A DNA stretch of 60,552 nucleotides, from NCBI RefSeq assembly GCF_014202115.1, contig NZ_JACHFW010000018.1:1-60552 (forward strand), read 5' to 3'. Made by a program: the position numbers and the translations under genes. Source of the DNA: Catenibacillus scindens (lineage in GTDB: Bacteria; Bacillota; Clostridia; Lachnospirales; Lachnospiraceae). Each line of letters starts with the position of its first letter. Position 1 is the stretch's first letter. The notes beneath the pieces are model-generated. The model made no database searches and was not told where the DNA came from. It was given only the letters and a program-made list of their open reading frames with translations. Of the stretch, positions 8,683-16,674 are shown in pieces.

Positions 8683-9606
8683 TTATTGATAAATTTTTGC
8701 GAGAACTTCTTTGACATAGTAGCTGGACAGTGCCATGGAAGCCAGGAGATCCGGCGTTCCGTCATCCTCAATGGATACCCAGCCTTTGAAACCATATTTT
8801 TTAACAAGCTGCCACAGACCTTCAAGATCCAGAACACCCTCGCCGGGTTCCCAGAACCAGCGCCATCCATCATCGCGGATCTCCACATCCTGATCATAGC
8901 GGATGCTGTCAGGAACAGCGATGGAGGCGGTGTCTTTCAGATGGAAAGTGCAGATGCGGTCATGGTAGGTTTCATAGAATTTCAGAAGATCGTCTCCCAT
9001 AATAGCAATCTGAGCGGTGTCCAGGCAGTAGAACACATACCGTGGATCAGTCATCTCGATGAACTTATGGTGGTTCTCTTTGTTGACTGCACAGAAGAAT
9101 TCATTATGTAAACCAATCTGAATGCCTTTGGAAACGGCGTACTCACCGATGTCGGAGATTACCCGTGCTGCGTTTTTCAGCGCTTCATCGTCCAGAGGGC
9201 CAACACCATAGTAGTTGTTGCAGGGACATGTATTTAAATGTTTGCCGCCAAGTTCGGCGCAAAGGTCAACCGCCGCTTTTCCGGCAGCCAGGACCTCATC
9301 GTATTTGTCCGCTCTGTAGGAATCATCGGCGCCGTGGAACATACCGCTGATCTCAAGGCCGTGATCTTTGACAAAATCTGTAAAGTCTTTTGGAGTTCCA
9401 AATAACTTCAAAATGTCGGCCACATCCCAGGGAGCGATTTCGATACCGTCATAACCTGTAGCTTTGTGATAGCGCAGGATACGGTCCCAGTCAGAGTAGT
9501 AGGCAATGTTACTTTTATCTTCATAATAGAAATCACGGAAATTGTCGATCTGCTTGTAAGGAATGGTTTTCCAGTGATTCATATGGGAAAGCTTAATATT
9601 GGACAT
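8683..9606 (-). CDS. sugar phosphate isomerase/epimerase-like TIM barrel (AP_endonuc_2 family)
   Basis: A 307-residue xylose-isomerase-like TIM barrel. All four expected metal ligands can be placed: Glu in GLHNEFF, Asp in YCLDTAQIA, His in CTFHLKDT and Glu280 in VSIEDDG. Family members isomerise or epimerise free or keto sugars, and some cleave 3-keto glycosides. The ATG at 9606 is chosen because GGAGGTG lies 8 bases upstream; a TTG 18 bases earlier has no such site. It is the second gene of a leftward pair with another TIM barrel, starting 19 bp after that gene's stop, so they are cotranscribed and perhaps form a complex. Confidence 0.88.
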   Translation of the reverse strand: MSNIKLSHMNHWKTIPYKQIDNFRDFYYEDKSNIAYYSDWDRILRYHKATGYDGIEIAPWDVADILKLFGTPKDFTDFVKDHGLEISGMFHGADDSYRADKYDEVLAAGKAAVDLCAELGGKHLNTCPCNNYYGVGPLDDEALKNAARVISDIGEYAVSKGIQIGLHNEFFCAVNKENHHKFIEMTDPRYVFYCLDTAQIAIMGDDLLKFYETYHDRICTFHLKDTASIAVPDSIRYDQDVEIRDDGWRWFWEPGEGVLDLEGLWQLVKKYGFKGWVSIEDDGTPDLLASMALSSYYVKEVLAKIYQ

Positions 9607-9624
9607 CTTGTTCACCTCCGTCAA

Positions 9625-10602
9625 TTATTGTGCATCGGACATGGAAATGCCCAGGCAGTGTTTCATATAGTATCCGGCTCTTAAAAGTCCACGTGAGAAG
9701 TCTCTGGTCTGTTTAGCGTTGATGACAACAACTCCGTCATAACCGCATGCCTGTAATGCTTTGTAGATTTCCGGGAAGTCTACATCGCCCTGACCAAGAT
9801 CCTTAAAGATCTGTGTGGCCTTATTTAAAGGAAATTCCGGGGATGGGGTAGCATAAATATCCCCGTCATCTACGAAGGCGGTATCTGAGAAATGCACAGC
9901 TCCTATAAGGGAAGCGTTGTCTTTAATAAACTGAGCGGGATTGACACCGGCAATCTGAAGATTGGCTGTATCAACATCAATGTAAACCGGAGCTTCGCTC
10001 TTCAGTGATTTTACATAATCCGCAATGGCGCTGCCGCGAAGAAGGCTCCAGAATTCATTTTTAAGACAGAGCTTAATGTTGCTGTCTGCAGCTTTTTTAG
10101 CCAGACGGGCGATGACTTCGCCGTTTTTCTCAAGGAATGCAGCGATAAAACTATCCATATCATCCCCCTGATAGAGAGCTTTAACAGTGGCCTGAGGCGG
10201 TGTTACTGTCAGACAGAATACTTTGGAACCGGCCTGGGCGCAGAAGTCAATGGCTTCGGAAGCAAAATGTTCCATTGCCCCGAAATACATCTCCATAACG
10301 CCGGAACAGAACATAGACGGATCAAGATGAACGCTGGAAATACCGTTGATGCCTGCCTCTTTAAGAACTTTCATATAATTTTCAACACTCTGGAACTTAA
10401 TATTAATGGAACGCAGCGTTCTGGGGATACCGGAACGGCCGCCGAAATCCCACTTGGGTTCGTATGGAATCTCCATGTCTGTAAACCCTGCTCCGCAGAT
10501 CAGTGTATAAGCTTCATCCCAGTAGAATTTACACTCTCTCTGATTACGGTTGGGAGCCTGATTATGTAAATCAATCATCTCAGTACTCACGCAGTAATGC
10601 AT
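9625..10602 (-). CDS. TIM-barrel sugar isomerase-like protein lacking the last metal ligand
   Basis: 325 residues, same fold family as its downstream neighbour. Seen: Glu in CLKNEFW, Asp in YIDVDTAN and His in AVHFSDT. The final metal-ligand Glu of the family is replaced: the strand reads VVVINAKQ, giving Asn295. A natural reading is an altered or non-catalytic subunit paired with the intact barrel at 8683-9606; an unusual activity is also possible. The start has AGGAGGT seven bases upstream. It is divergent from the Gfo/Idh/MocA gene at 10855, with opposing consensus promoters between them. Confidence 0.85.
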   Translation of the reverse strand: MHYCVSTEMIDLHNQAPNRNQRECKFYWDEAYTLICGAGFTDMEIPYEPKWDFGGRSGIPRTLRSINIKFQSVENYMKVLKEAGINGISSVHLDPSMFCSGVMEMYFGAMEHFASEAIDFCAQAGSKVFCLTVTPPQATVKALYQGDDMDSFIAAFLEKNGEVIARLAKKAADSNIKLCLKNEFWSLLRGSAIADYVKSLKSEAPVYIDVDTANLQIAGVNPAQFIKDNASLIGAVHFSDTAFVDDGDIYATPSPEFPLNKATQIFKDLGQGDVDFPEIYKALQACGYDGVVVINAKQTRDFSRGLLRAGYYMKHCLGISMSDAQ

Positions 10603-10679
10603 AAAAAAACCTCCTCATTCACTTTCGTTGCTTAATGATTATGTCTGGCTTTTGGACCGGACAACTTTTGTGTAGTTTA

Positions 10680-10708
10680 AGGATAAGACTTTTATCATCT
10701 AATGTCAA
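10680..10708 (-). promoter_or_regulatory. promoter of the leftward TIM-barrel pair
   Basis: On the minus strand TTGACA (10703-10708), a 17-bp spacer, then TATCCT (10680-10685). The A-tract upstream of the -35 resembles that of the neighbouring promoters. Confidence 0.75.
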
Positions 10709-10749
10709 TACTTTTTTGAAAACATTTTACAAAAGCTTTGTGAAAAAGA

Positions 10750-10778
10750 TTGACATGAAAGAGATTATGGTGTATGGT
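10750..10778 (+). promoter_or_regulatory. promoter of the Gfo/Idh/MocA gene
   Basis: TTGACA (10750-10755), a 17-bp spacer, TATGGT (10773-10778). Between the two divergent promoters lies an imperfect palindrome around ACAAAAGCTTTGTG (~10730-10743), a candidate operator for one of the flanking ROK repressors. Confidence 0.75.
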
Positions 10779-10854
10779 TAAATTACCGAAAGGGGAACAG
10801 GCGCCGTTCCCCAATACATACAAAATGCATAAACAAAATGAAAGGTGAATGAAA

Positions 10855-12036
10855 ATGGCAAAGAAAGACTATATTGGCATTGGAATTATTGGATGCGGAA
10901 CCATCAGTGATGTTTATCTGACAAATATTACACAGCACTATCATAATGTTAAGGTGATTGCCTGCGCGGATATGTTTTTAGAGAAAGCTGAGGCTGCCAA
11001 AGAAAAATTTAATCTCCCAAAAGCCTGCACTGTAGATGAGCTTCTGGCGAATCCGGAAGTGGAGTTGGTTGTCAATCTGACCATCCCTGCCGCTCACTAT
11101 GAGATTAATATGAAAGCATTAAATGCCGGAAAGAATGTTTATTGCGAAAAACCGCTGGCATTAAATCTTGAAGATGCTGAAGCTACTGTAAAACTTGCAA
11201 AAGAAAAGGGCCTGATTGCATGCAGCGCTCCGGACACATTCCTTGGCGCTGGCGTCCAGACTTGCCGCAAGATGATTGATGAAGGAAAGATCGGGCGTCC
11301 TGTTGGATTTACAGCAAACCTGGTTTGTCCGGGACATGAACTGTGGCATGACGCCCCTGAGTTCTATTATAAACAGGGCGGCGGCCCAATGTGGGATATG
11401 GGACCGTACTATATTACAGCGCTTGTTTCTTTACTCGGACCTGTGAAAAGAGTGTCCTGCATGGCTAAGATTTCCAGAGCGGAGAGAGATATCCACGGAA
11501 CGCCGATGAAAGTGGAAGTGCCTACCCATTACGCTGGTCTTATGGAATTTGAAAACGGCGTTATCGGAAATGTCAACATGAGCTTTGATGTATGGGATTC
11601 ACAGCTTCCATGTATGGAAATTTACGGTACAACCGGTATGCTTACTGTTCCCGACCCCAACCTTTTCGGCGGCACAGTGAACTATTTTGACGGAAACAAG
11701 CTGACTGATATTGTTAAAGCCGTAGAAGGCCCGGCATTTGCCAGATTAGTGACAATGGTTACAAAGACGCCGGAGTGCAGAGAGGAAGCGCCTCTGGCGT
11801 ATCCTGCTGACGAAGATCCACGCTGCAATATGCGCGGCCTTGGCGTTTCCGATATCGCTCAGTCTCTTATTGAGGGCAGAGAGAGCCGTTTAAGCGGAGA
11901 GCTTTCCAGACATGTGGTAGAAATTCTCGCAGCCTTTGATAAAGCAGCCAAAGAAGGCGTGACAGTTGAAATGACAACGACTTGCCAGCGTCCGGCGCCG
12001 ATGGCTGAAGGTCTTGCTTTGTGGCAGGTAGACTAA
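10855..12036 (+). CDS. Gfo/Idh/MocA-family NAD(P)-dependent sugar dehydrogenase
   Basis: 393 residues. N-terminal Rossmann fold with IGIGIIGCGTISDVYL (nucleotide-binding GxGxxx), then the catalytic-region CEKPLAL motif (Glu98-Lys99-Pro100), then the C-terminal alpha/beta domain with GGGPMWDMGPYYI. Family members oxidise or reduce ring hydroxyls of sugars, inositols or glycosides, often at C3. The ATG at 10855 is preferred because AAAGGTG lies 7 bases upstream; an ATG two codons earlier would sit one base from it. It is single-cistron, divergent from the TIM-barrel pair. It is probably the oxidising step of a pathway with those barrels (inference). Confidence 0.9.
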   Translation: MAKKDYIGIGIIGCGTISDVYLTNITQHYHNVKVIACADMFLEKAEAAKEKFNLPKACTVDELLANPEVELVVNLTIPAAHYEINMKALNAGKNVYCEKPLALNLEDAEATVKLAKEKGLIACSAPDTFLGAGVQTCRKMIDEGKIGRPVGFTANLVCPGHELWHDAPEFYYKQGGGPMWDMGPYYITALVSLLGPVKRVSCMAKISRAERDIHGTPMKVEVPTHYAGLMEFENGVIGNVNMSFDVWDSQLPCMEIYGTTGMLTVPDPNLFGGTVNYFDGNKLTDIVKAVEGPAFARLVTMVTKTPECREEAPLAYPADEDPRCNMRGLGVSDIAQSLIEGRESRLSGELSRHVVEILAAFDKAAKEGVTVEMTTTCQRPAPMAEGLALWQVD

Positions 12037-12049
12037 AAAAATTGCACCC

Positions 12050-12078
12050 TTGTGAAATTCCTTTAAATGATTTATAAT
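12050..12078 (+). promoter_or_regulatory. promoter of the second ROK gene
   Basis: TTGTGA (12050-12055), a 17-bp spacer, TATAAT (12073-12078). It begins right after the dehydrogenase stop, giving the ROK gene a leader of about 180 nt that holds a diverged copy of the inverted-repeat element. Confidence 0.65.
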
Positions 12079-12110
12079 AAAGCTTATTAAAAAGTGCTTA
12101 AAAGATTTTA

Positions 12111-12186
12111 TGATGATTCAGCGGTGTCCCAATTGCTCTCGCGGCGTAGTCTGCGAAAGATTTGGCGGCATGGCTGAATCGTTATA
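12111..12186. repeat. diverged copy of the GTAACTATTCAGCC inverted-repeat element
   Basis: GATTCAGC at 12115-12122 is the inverse of GCTGAATC at 12173-12180. The right end, GCATGGCTGAATCGTTA, differs from the right end of the 55067-55239 element (GCATGGCTGAATAGTTA) at one base. The left end has diverged. Confidence 0.5.
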
Positions 12187-12265
12187 TACTATAAACCCTC
12201 CGGGGGATGCGCACGATTTGTGCAGGGAAAGATCTGCGTAAAATTTATTTAGAGGAGTAAAAAGT

Positions 12266-13375
12266 ATGGTAACTGGAATGAGTAATATGGAGGTCCGCAA
12301 CGCTAATCGAGATCACATTCTCCAGGTCATTCGGGAAAATGGCATGCTTACCAAAAAGGATATTTCGCTGAAACTCAATTTAAGTCTTGCAACGGTAACT
12401 TCTCTCATTAAAGAGTTGGTGGAGGAAGGCCTTGTCGAAGCTGGCAAAGCCTCAGACTCCACAGGAGGGAGAAAGCCCATTTTGTACCAGCCTGTGGCCG
12501 ATGCCAGGATATCATTAGGCATTGCTCTTTCCAGACACCATATCCGTATGGTACTTGCCAACTGGAATCAGAAGATTTTTAAATCAGAAAGTTTCAAAAT
12601 AGCCTATGAAAATACGGAAGCTTACTGGGCGGATCTGAGAAAGCTGGTTGATGAGTTTCTCGAAGTTGAATACGAGGAGGATGGCTGCTTTAAGGGCATT
12701 GGAATATGCATTCAGGGGATCATTCCTCCCGGAAATAACTGGGATGATATAATTCCGGTAGAACTTTTTGAGGGCATCCGTATGGACGAAATCAAAAAGC
12801 TTTTTCCATGTCCGGTATTCTTTTTTGAGAATATGAAAGCTGCGGCATACTCCCAGATCGGAGAGCCGGGACAGCGCCGTCGTACTGTTTATCTCCAGCT
12901 TGACCGTCTTGTGGGCGGCGCGGTGGTGGCGGATGGGACTTTCTGGGGGCTATCAGAACGCACCGGAGAGTTTGGACATATGATCATCCGGGATGACGGG
13001 GATGCGTGCTACTGCGGGCAGAGAGGCTGCCTTCAGACCTGCTGTTCCAGCGAGGTTTTGCGGGACAAGAGCGGTCTGGATCTGCCGGGATTTTTTGAAG
13101 CGCTGGAGCGGCAGGATCCGGTATGCCGCGAGTTGTGGGAGGACTATCTGAAATACCTTGTGAGAGCGATCCGCAATCTTAAAGTGATCTTTGATATTGA
13201 TATCACTCTGGGCGGAGAGATGGTACCTTATTTGAAAAAATATGAGCGCCGGCTGACAAAAATGCTGGCGGAGATGGATCTGTATAAAGAACCTGTAATG
13301 TATCTCAAATTCAGTGAAGGCGGCGCCCTGGACGCAGCCATTGGCGCGGCTCACCTTATATTTGAGAGAGTTTGA
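12266..13375 (+). CDS. ROK-family transcriptional repressor (NagC/XylR type)
   Basis: 369 residues: winged helix-turn-helix (~15-75, KKDISLKLNLSLATVTSLIKELVEEG, wing STGGRKP) followed by a ROK domain with the zinc motif CYCGQRGCLQTC (family form CxCGxxGCxE, here with Gln at the last position). It is paralogous to the ROK at 7149. GAGGAG precedes the ATG by 8 bases. The next gene (TIM barrel) starts 16 bp after the stop with its ribosome site overlapping the end of this gene, so the regulator leads an operon with a TIM barrel and a second dehydrogenase and probably autoregulates it. Confidence 0.9.
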   Translation: MVTGMSNMEVRNANRDHILQVIRENGMLTKKDISLKLNLSLATVTSLIKELVEEGLVEAGKASDSTGGRKPILYQPVADARISLGIALSRHHIRMVLANWNQKIFKSESFKIAYENTEAYWADLRKLVDEFLEVEYEEDGCFKGIGICIQGIIPPGNNWDDIIPVELFEGIRMDEIKKLFPCPVFFFENMKAAAYSQIGEPGQRRRTVYLQLDRLVGGAVVADGTFWGLSERTGEFGHMIIRDDGDACYCGQRGCLQTCCSSEVLRDKSGLDLPGFFEALERQDPVCRELWEDYLKYLVRAIRNLKVIFDIDITLGGEMVPYLKKYERRLTKMLAEMDLYKEPVMYLKFSEGGALDAAIGAAHLIFERV

Positions 13376-13391
13376 AGGAGGTAATATACAT

Positions 13392-14390
13392 ATGGGCAGA
13401 TTAGTAACATTAATGTCCTGCCAGTGGGCGGACATGGAGATGGAAGAACTTTTTAGCAAAGCGAAAGCCATGGGCTATGACGGTATCGAGCTGGCATGCT
13501 GGGGCAACCACCTGGATCCGAAACGTGCAGCGGAGGATGACGCTTATGTGGCGGAAGTCAAAGCGCTTCTGGCAAAATATGACCTTCAGTGCGTGGCGTT
13601 ATGCTCTCACATTATCGGACAATGTGTGGGAGACTATAACGATCCGAGACTGAATAACTTCGCGCCGCCAAGCCTTGCCGACCAGCCGGACGCGATCCGG
13701 GCCTGGGCCATCGAGACGATGAAATACTGCGCCATCGCGGCAAAGAAGATGGGCTGCTATGTGGTGACAGGTTTTACCGGATCACCGATCTGGAAATACC
13801 TTTACAGCTTCCCCCAGACCACAGAAGAGATGATCGAGGCCGGTTACCAGGAGATCTATGACCTGTGGGCGCCGATCCTTGACGTGTTCAAAGAAAACGG
13901 CATCAAGTTCGCCCTGGAAGTCCATCCGGGAGAGATCGCCTTTGACTACTACTCCACGAAACGTCTCCTTGAGAAATTCAAAGACCGTCCGGAGTTTGGG
14001 TTAAACTTTGATCCGAGCCACCTGATCTGGCAGGGGATGAAACCGGAACTGTTCTTACAGGACTTCATCGACCGTGTATACCACGTCCATATGAAAGACG
14101 CGGCGGTGACCTTAGACGGCCGCAGCGGCCTGTTAGGCTCCCATATTGATTTCGGCGATCTGAGAAGGGGCTGGAACTTCCGTTCCCTTGGCCATGGGGA
14201 TGTAAACTTCGAGGACATCATCCGTGTGCTGAACGCCTACGATTACCAGGGCCCGCTGTCTGTAGAGTGGGAAGATTCGGGAATGGAGAGAGAGTACGGG
14301 GCGAAAGAAGCCTGCGCGTTTGTGAAGAAAGTTGATTTTGCGCCATCGGATGTGAAGTTTGACAGCGCGATCTCCAACAGCGGGAATTAA
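13392..14390 (+). CDS. sugar phosphate isomerase/epimerase (xylose isomerase-like TIM barrel)
   Basis: 332 residues. Metal-site residues are all visible: Glu in FALEVHPGE, Asp and His in NFDPSHLIWQG, His in YHVHMKDA and Glu in LSVEWEDSG. This is the third TIM barrel of the region and resembles the inositol/sugar isomerase group (IolE/IolH-like). The ATG at 13392 follows AAGGAGGT by 9 bases; an earlier in-frame start lies inside the ROK gene. From here to 15561 the DNA is clearly richer in G+C than the flanks (for example 36 of 60 bases in 13501-13560), suggesting separate ancestry or strong expression bias. Confidence 0.9.
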   Translation: MGRLVTLMSCQWADMEMEELFSKAKAMGYDGIELACWGNHLDPKRAAEDDAYVAEVKALLAKYDLQCVALCSHIIGQCVGDYNDPRLNNFAPPSLADQPDAIRAWAIETMKYCAIAAKKMGCYVVTGFTGSPIWKYLYSFPQTTEEMIEAGYQEIYDLWAPILDVFKENGIKFALEVHPGEIAFDYYSTKRLLEKFKDRPEFGLNFDPSHLIWQGMKPELFLQDFIDRVYHVHMKDAAVTLDGRSGLLGSHIDFGDLRRGWNFRSLGHGDVNFEDIIRVLNAYDYQGPLSVEWEDSGMEREYGAKEACAFVKKVDFAPSDVKFDSAISNSGN

Positions 14391-14412
14391 AAAAAAGGGG
14401 GAAAAGAAAACC

Positions 14413-15561
14413 ATGAGAAAGACATTAAGATACGGAATGGTCGGCGGAGACTTAAACGCGTTCATCGGCGGGGTACACCGGATTGCGGTGAACTTTGACG
14501 GAAGAGCCCAGTTAGTGGCGGGCTGCTTTAACCCGGATATGGCGGCCAACAAAGAGTGCGGCCAGTTCTACCGCCTGGATGAGGATCGGATCTACGCAGA
14601 TTATAAAGAGATGGCCCAGAAGGAGAGCGAGAGAGAAGACGGTATCGACTTCGTGTCCATCGTAACGCCGAACTTCCTCCACTACCAGGTAGCGAAGGAG
14701 TTCTTAAACCACGGCATCAACGTACTTTGCGAAAAGCCGTTAAGCTTTGAGGTTGGGGAAGCTGAGGAGTTAAAGGCGCTGGCCGAGGAAAAAGGGCTGT
14801 ACTTTGCGGTAAACTATTCGTATTCCGGCAACAACATGGTGAAAGAAGCCAGAGAGCTGGTAAAACAGGGCGTGATCGGGGACGTGATCAACGTGAACGC
14901 AGAATACCTTCAGGAATACCTTGTGGATGATATCGGCAAAGGGGACCAGAAGATGGTGAAGCTGTCCTCCTGGAGAAAAGACCCGAAGGTTGCGGGGATC
15001 TCCAACTGTGTGGGAGATATTGGAACCCATATCGAACATACAGTGTCCTACATTACCGGGCTGAAACTGAAGAAAGTGGCGGCGGTGCTGGACAACTACG
15101 GCCAGCCGCTGGATTTAAACGCCAACATCCTTGTAGAGTTTGACAATGGAGCCCATGGAGTATACTCGTCCTCCCAGGTGTGTGTAGGTCATATGAACGG
15201 CCTTGTAGTGCGGATCTTCGGAACCGAGGGAGCGATTGAGTGGGTACAGGAGAACCCCAACGTGCTGAGTGTGACATTAAAGGGACAGCCGACCCAGATC
15301 TATAACAGAGGCATGGGATATGTGAGCGAGCGTTCCAAAGAGATGAACCGCCTGCCATCGGGCCATCCGGAAGGGCTGTACGAAGCCTTTGCCAACATCT
15401 ATAAGTGCTATATCAGCACGATCTTAAAGAAAGTGAACGGAGAGGAACCGGCAGAAGGGGATCTGGACTTCCCGACAGTGGACGATGGAATTGCGGGAGT
15501 GAAGTTTATCCATGCGTGTGTCGAGAGCAGCAAGAATAACGCCGTATGGGTTGAAATTTGA
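14413..15561 (+). CDS. Gfo/Idh/MocA-family sugar dehydrogenase
   Basis: 382 residues. N-terminal Rossmann fold (YGMVGGDLNAFIGGVHR, a GxGG-type variant), CEKPLSF (Glu107-Lys108-Pro109), and the catalytic Asp/His segment VGDIGTHIEHTVSY. The variant N-terminus with G-G-D and HR is typical of a subgroup paired with xylose-isomerase-like barrels. GGGGGAAAAG precedes the ATG at 14413; upstream in-frame starts overlap the previous gene. Last gene of the ROK-barrel-dehydrogenase operon, followed by a repeat element and a strong terminator. Same G+C-rich block as its neighbour. Confidence 0.9.
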   Translation: MRKTLRYGMVGGDLNAFIGGVHRIAVNFDGRAQLVAGCFNPDMAANKECGQFYRLDEDRIYADYKEMAQKESEREDGIDFVSIVTPNFLHYQVAKEFLNHGINVLCEKPLSFEVGEAEELKALAEEKGLYFAVNYSYSGNNMVKEARELVKQGVIGDVINVNAEYLQEYLVDDIGKGDQKMVKLSSWRKDPKVAGISNCVGDIGTHIEHTVSYITGLKLKKVAAVLDNYGQPLDLNANILVEFDNGAHGVYSSSQVCVGHMNGLVVRIFGTEGAIEWVQENPNVLSVTLKGQPTQIYNRGMGYVSERSKEMNRLPSGHPEGLYEAFANIYKCYISTILKKVNGEEPAEGDLDFPTVDDGIAGVKFIHACVESSKNNAVWVEI

Positions 15562-15576
15562 GGTGTTTTAGGATTG

Positions 15577-15634
15577 TGGAAGCACAAAGTGCGGAGCAAT
15601 TTGTGTCTCATGCCCATTTGTCAGGAAACTTATA
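15577..15634 (+). repeat. 58-bp dispersed two-hairpin repeat, copy 1
   Basis: It shares 48 of 58 positions with 47612-47669, and nine of the ten differences are transitions. It contains the hairpin GCAC-AAA-GTGC and the invariant stretch GTGTCTCATGCCCATTTGTC. It lies 15 bp after the dehydrogenase stop and before the terminator. Confidence 0.7.
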
Positions 15635-15648
15635 AAATATAAAAGTGG

Positions 15649-15694
15649 ATTCGCAGCTTTTTAGATTTTGTCTAAATAGCTGCGAATTTTTTTC
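15649..15694 (+). terminator. rho-independent terminator of the ROK/dehydrogenase operon
   Basis: ATTCGCAGCTTTTTAGA pairs with TCTAAATAGCTGCGAAT (one mismatch) and is followed by a run of seven T. Confidence 0.9.
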
Positions 15695-15776
15695 TTTTTG
15701 CTCTTTTATATGTGCAATAATGGTTTTGTGAAAATTAGACATTTGCATAAGTGCTGTTCAAAGTGGTGAAAAAAGA

Positions 15777-15805
15777 TTGACAAACATGAGATTTATGTGT
15801 ATGTT
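15777..15805 (+). promoter_or_regulatory. promoter of the truncated binding-protein gene
   Basis: TTGACA (15777-15782), a 17-bp spacer, TATGTT (15800-15805). The preceding GTGAAAAAAGA is almost identical to the sequence preceding the promoter at 10750, suggesting a shared regulator. Confidence 0.7.
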
Positions 15806-15976
15806 GTTGCCAACAATCCAATATCCCGTGGCAGGGGGGATAGCGTATGGAGATCGTTCATTCAGCAAAGCTGCGGGAGATATTTTTCTTGTGGTGCCTG
15901 TCAAAAGGATGTGATCAAGCGTCTGTCTGGCTCGCTGACACGGGAAAAACTTACATATGTAAAATGGAGGTAGGCA

Positions 15977-16674
15977 ATGAGAACAAAACGAATTTTCGCA
16001 ATTTTGATGGCATCGGCAATGGCTTTCGCGGCAGCCGCCTGCGGCGGAGGCAACAGCAGTTCTTCAACGTCCACAACTTCAACCACAGGGGCATCGGACA
16101 GCGCATCTGATACGGCGGGAGAAAGCGCGGAAGCGTCCGACACCGGCTCTGAGGATCTTGAAGATATTGCTCAGATTGAAGTAATGTTTTGGACGTTAAA
16201 TACCATACCTACAGATGTAGATATGGTGGAAGAAGCTATTAATGAAATTACACGGGAAAAGATTAACACAGAAGTGAATTTGAACATTATTGAGATGGGC
16301 AGTTATGTTCAGCAGTTAAACCTGATGATCGCCGGCAATGAAAAGCTGGATCTGATGGTAACTCTGCCTGGTGATTCCGCTCACTTTAACTCGATGACCA
16401 GCCAGAATCAGTTAATGGATATTACTGATCTTTTACAAGAATACGCTTCCGATCTTCTGGAAGTCGTTCCTGAGAACTGGCTTGAGGGGACAATGGTTGA
16501 CGGCAGAATCTTTTCGGTGACATCCTACGGAGATAAGGCGACTCCGCTGGCATTTGTCTGCCGCACAGACATCCTGGAGCAGACAGGAATTGATCCGGAT
16601 ACCTTAAAGACTGCTGATGATTTTGAGGAATTATTTGCCAAAGTTCTGGAAGTTGATTCCTCCATTACACCGGT
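15977..16674 (+). pseudogene. family-1 sugar-binding lipoprotein gene, 3' end lost at an IS
   Basis: Only the first ~232 residues remain of a protein that in its relatives runs to 520-565. Seen: signal peptide with lipobox AAAC (Cys22), Ser/Thr linker, then the N-domain stretches DMVEEAINEITREKINTEV and QQLNLMIAGNEKLDLM shared with the binding proteins at 25355, 33877 and 44766. The frame runs a codon or so into the IS, where a TAA stops it. The missing C-terminal half does not appear on the other side of the IS; a chromate transporter fragment does. A short secreted fragment may still be made from its intact promoter and ribosome site, but it could not bind sugar. Confidence 0.88.

Noticed and set aside
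8505-9111. Open frames overlapping the end of the TIM-barrel gene on both strands
   Set aside because: They cross a terminator and a confident gene and lack start signals.
10720-10750. Catabolite-responsive (cre) site between the divergent promoters
   Set aside because: The palindrome around AAAAGCTTTG lacks the central CG and spacing of a cre consensus; kept only as a possible ROK operator.
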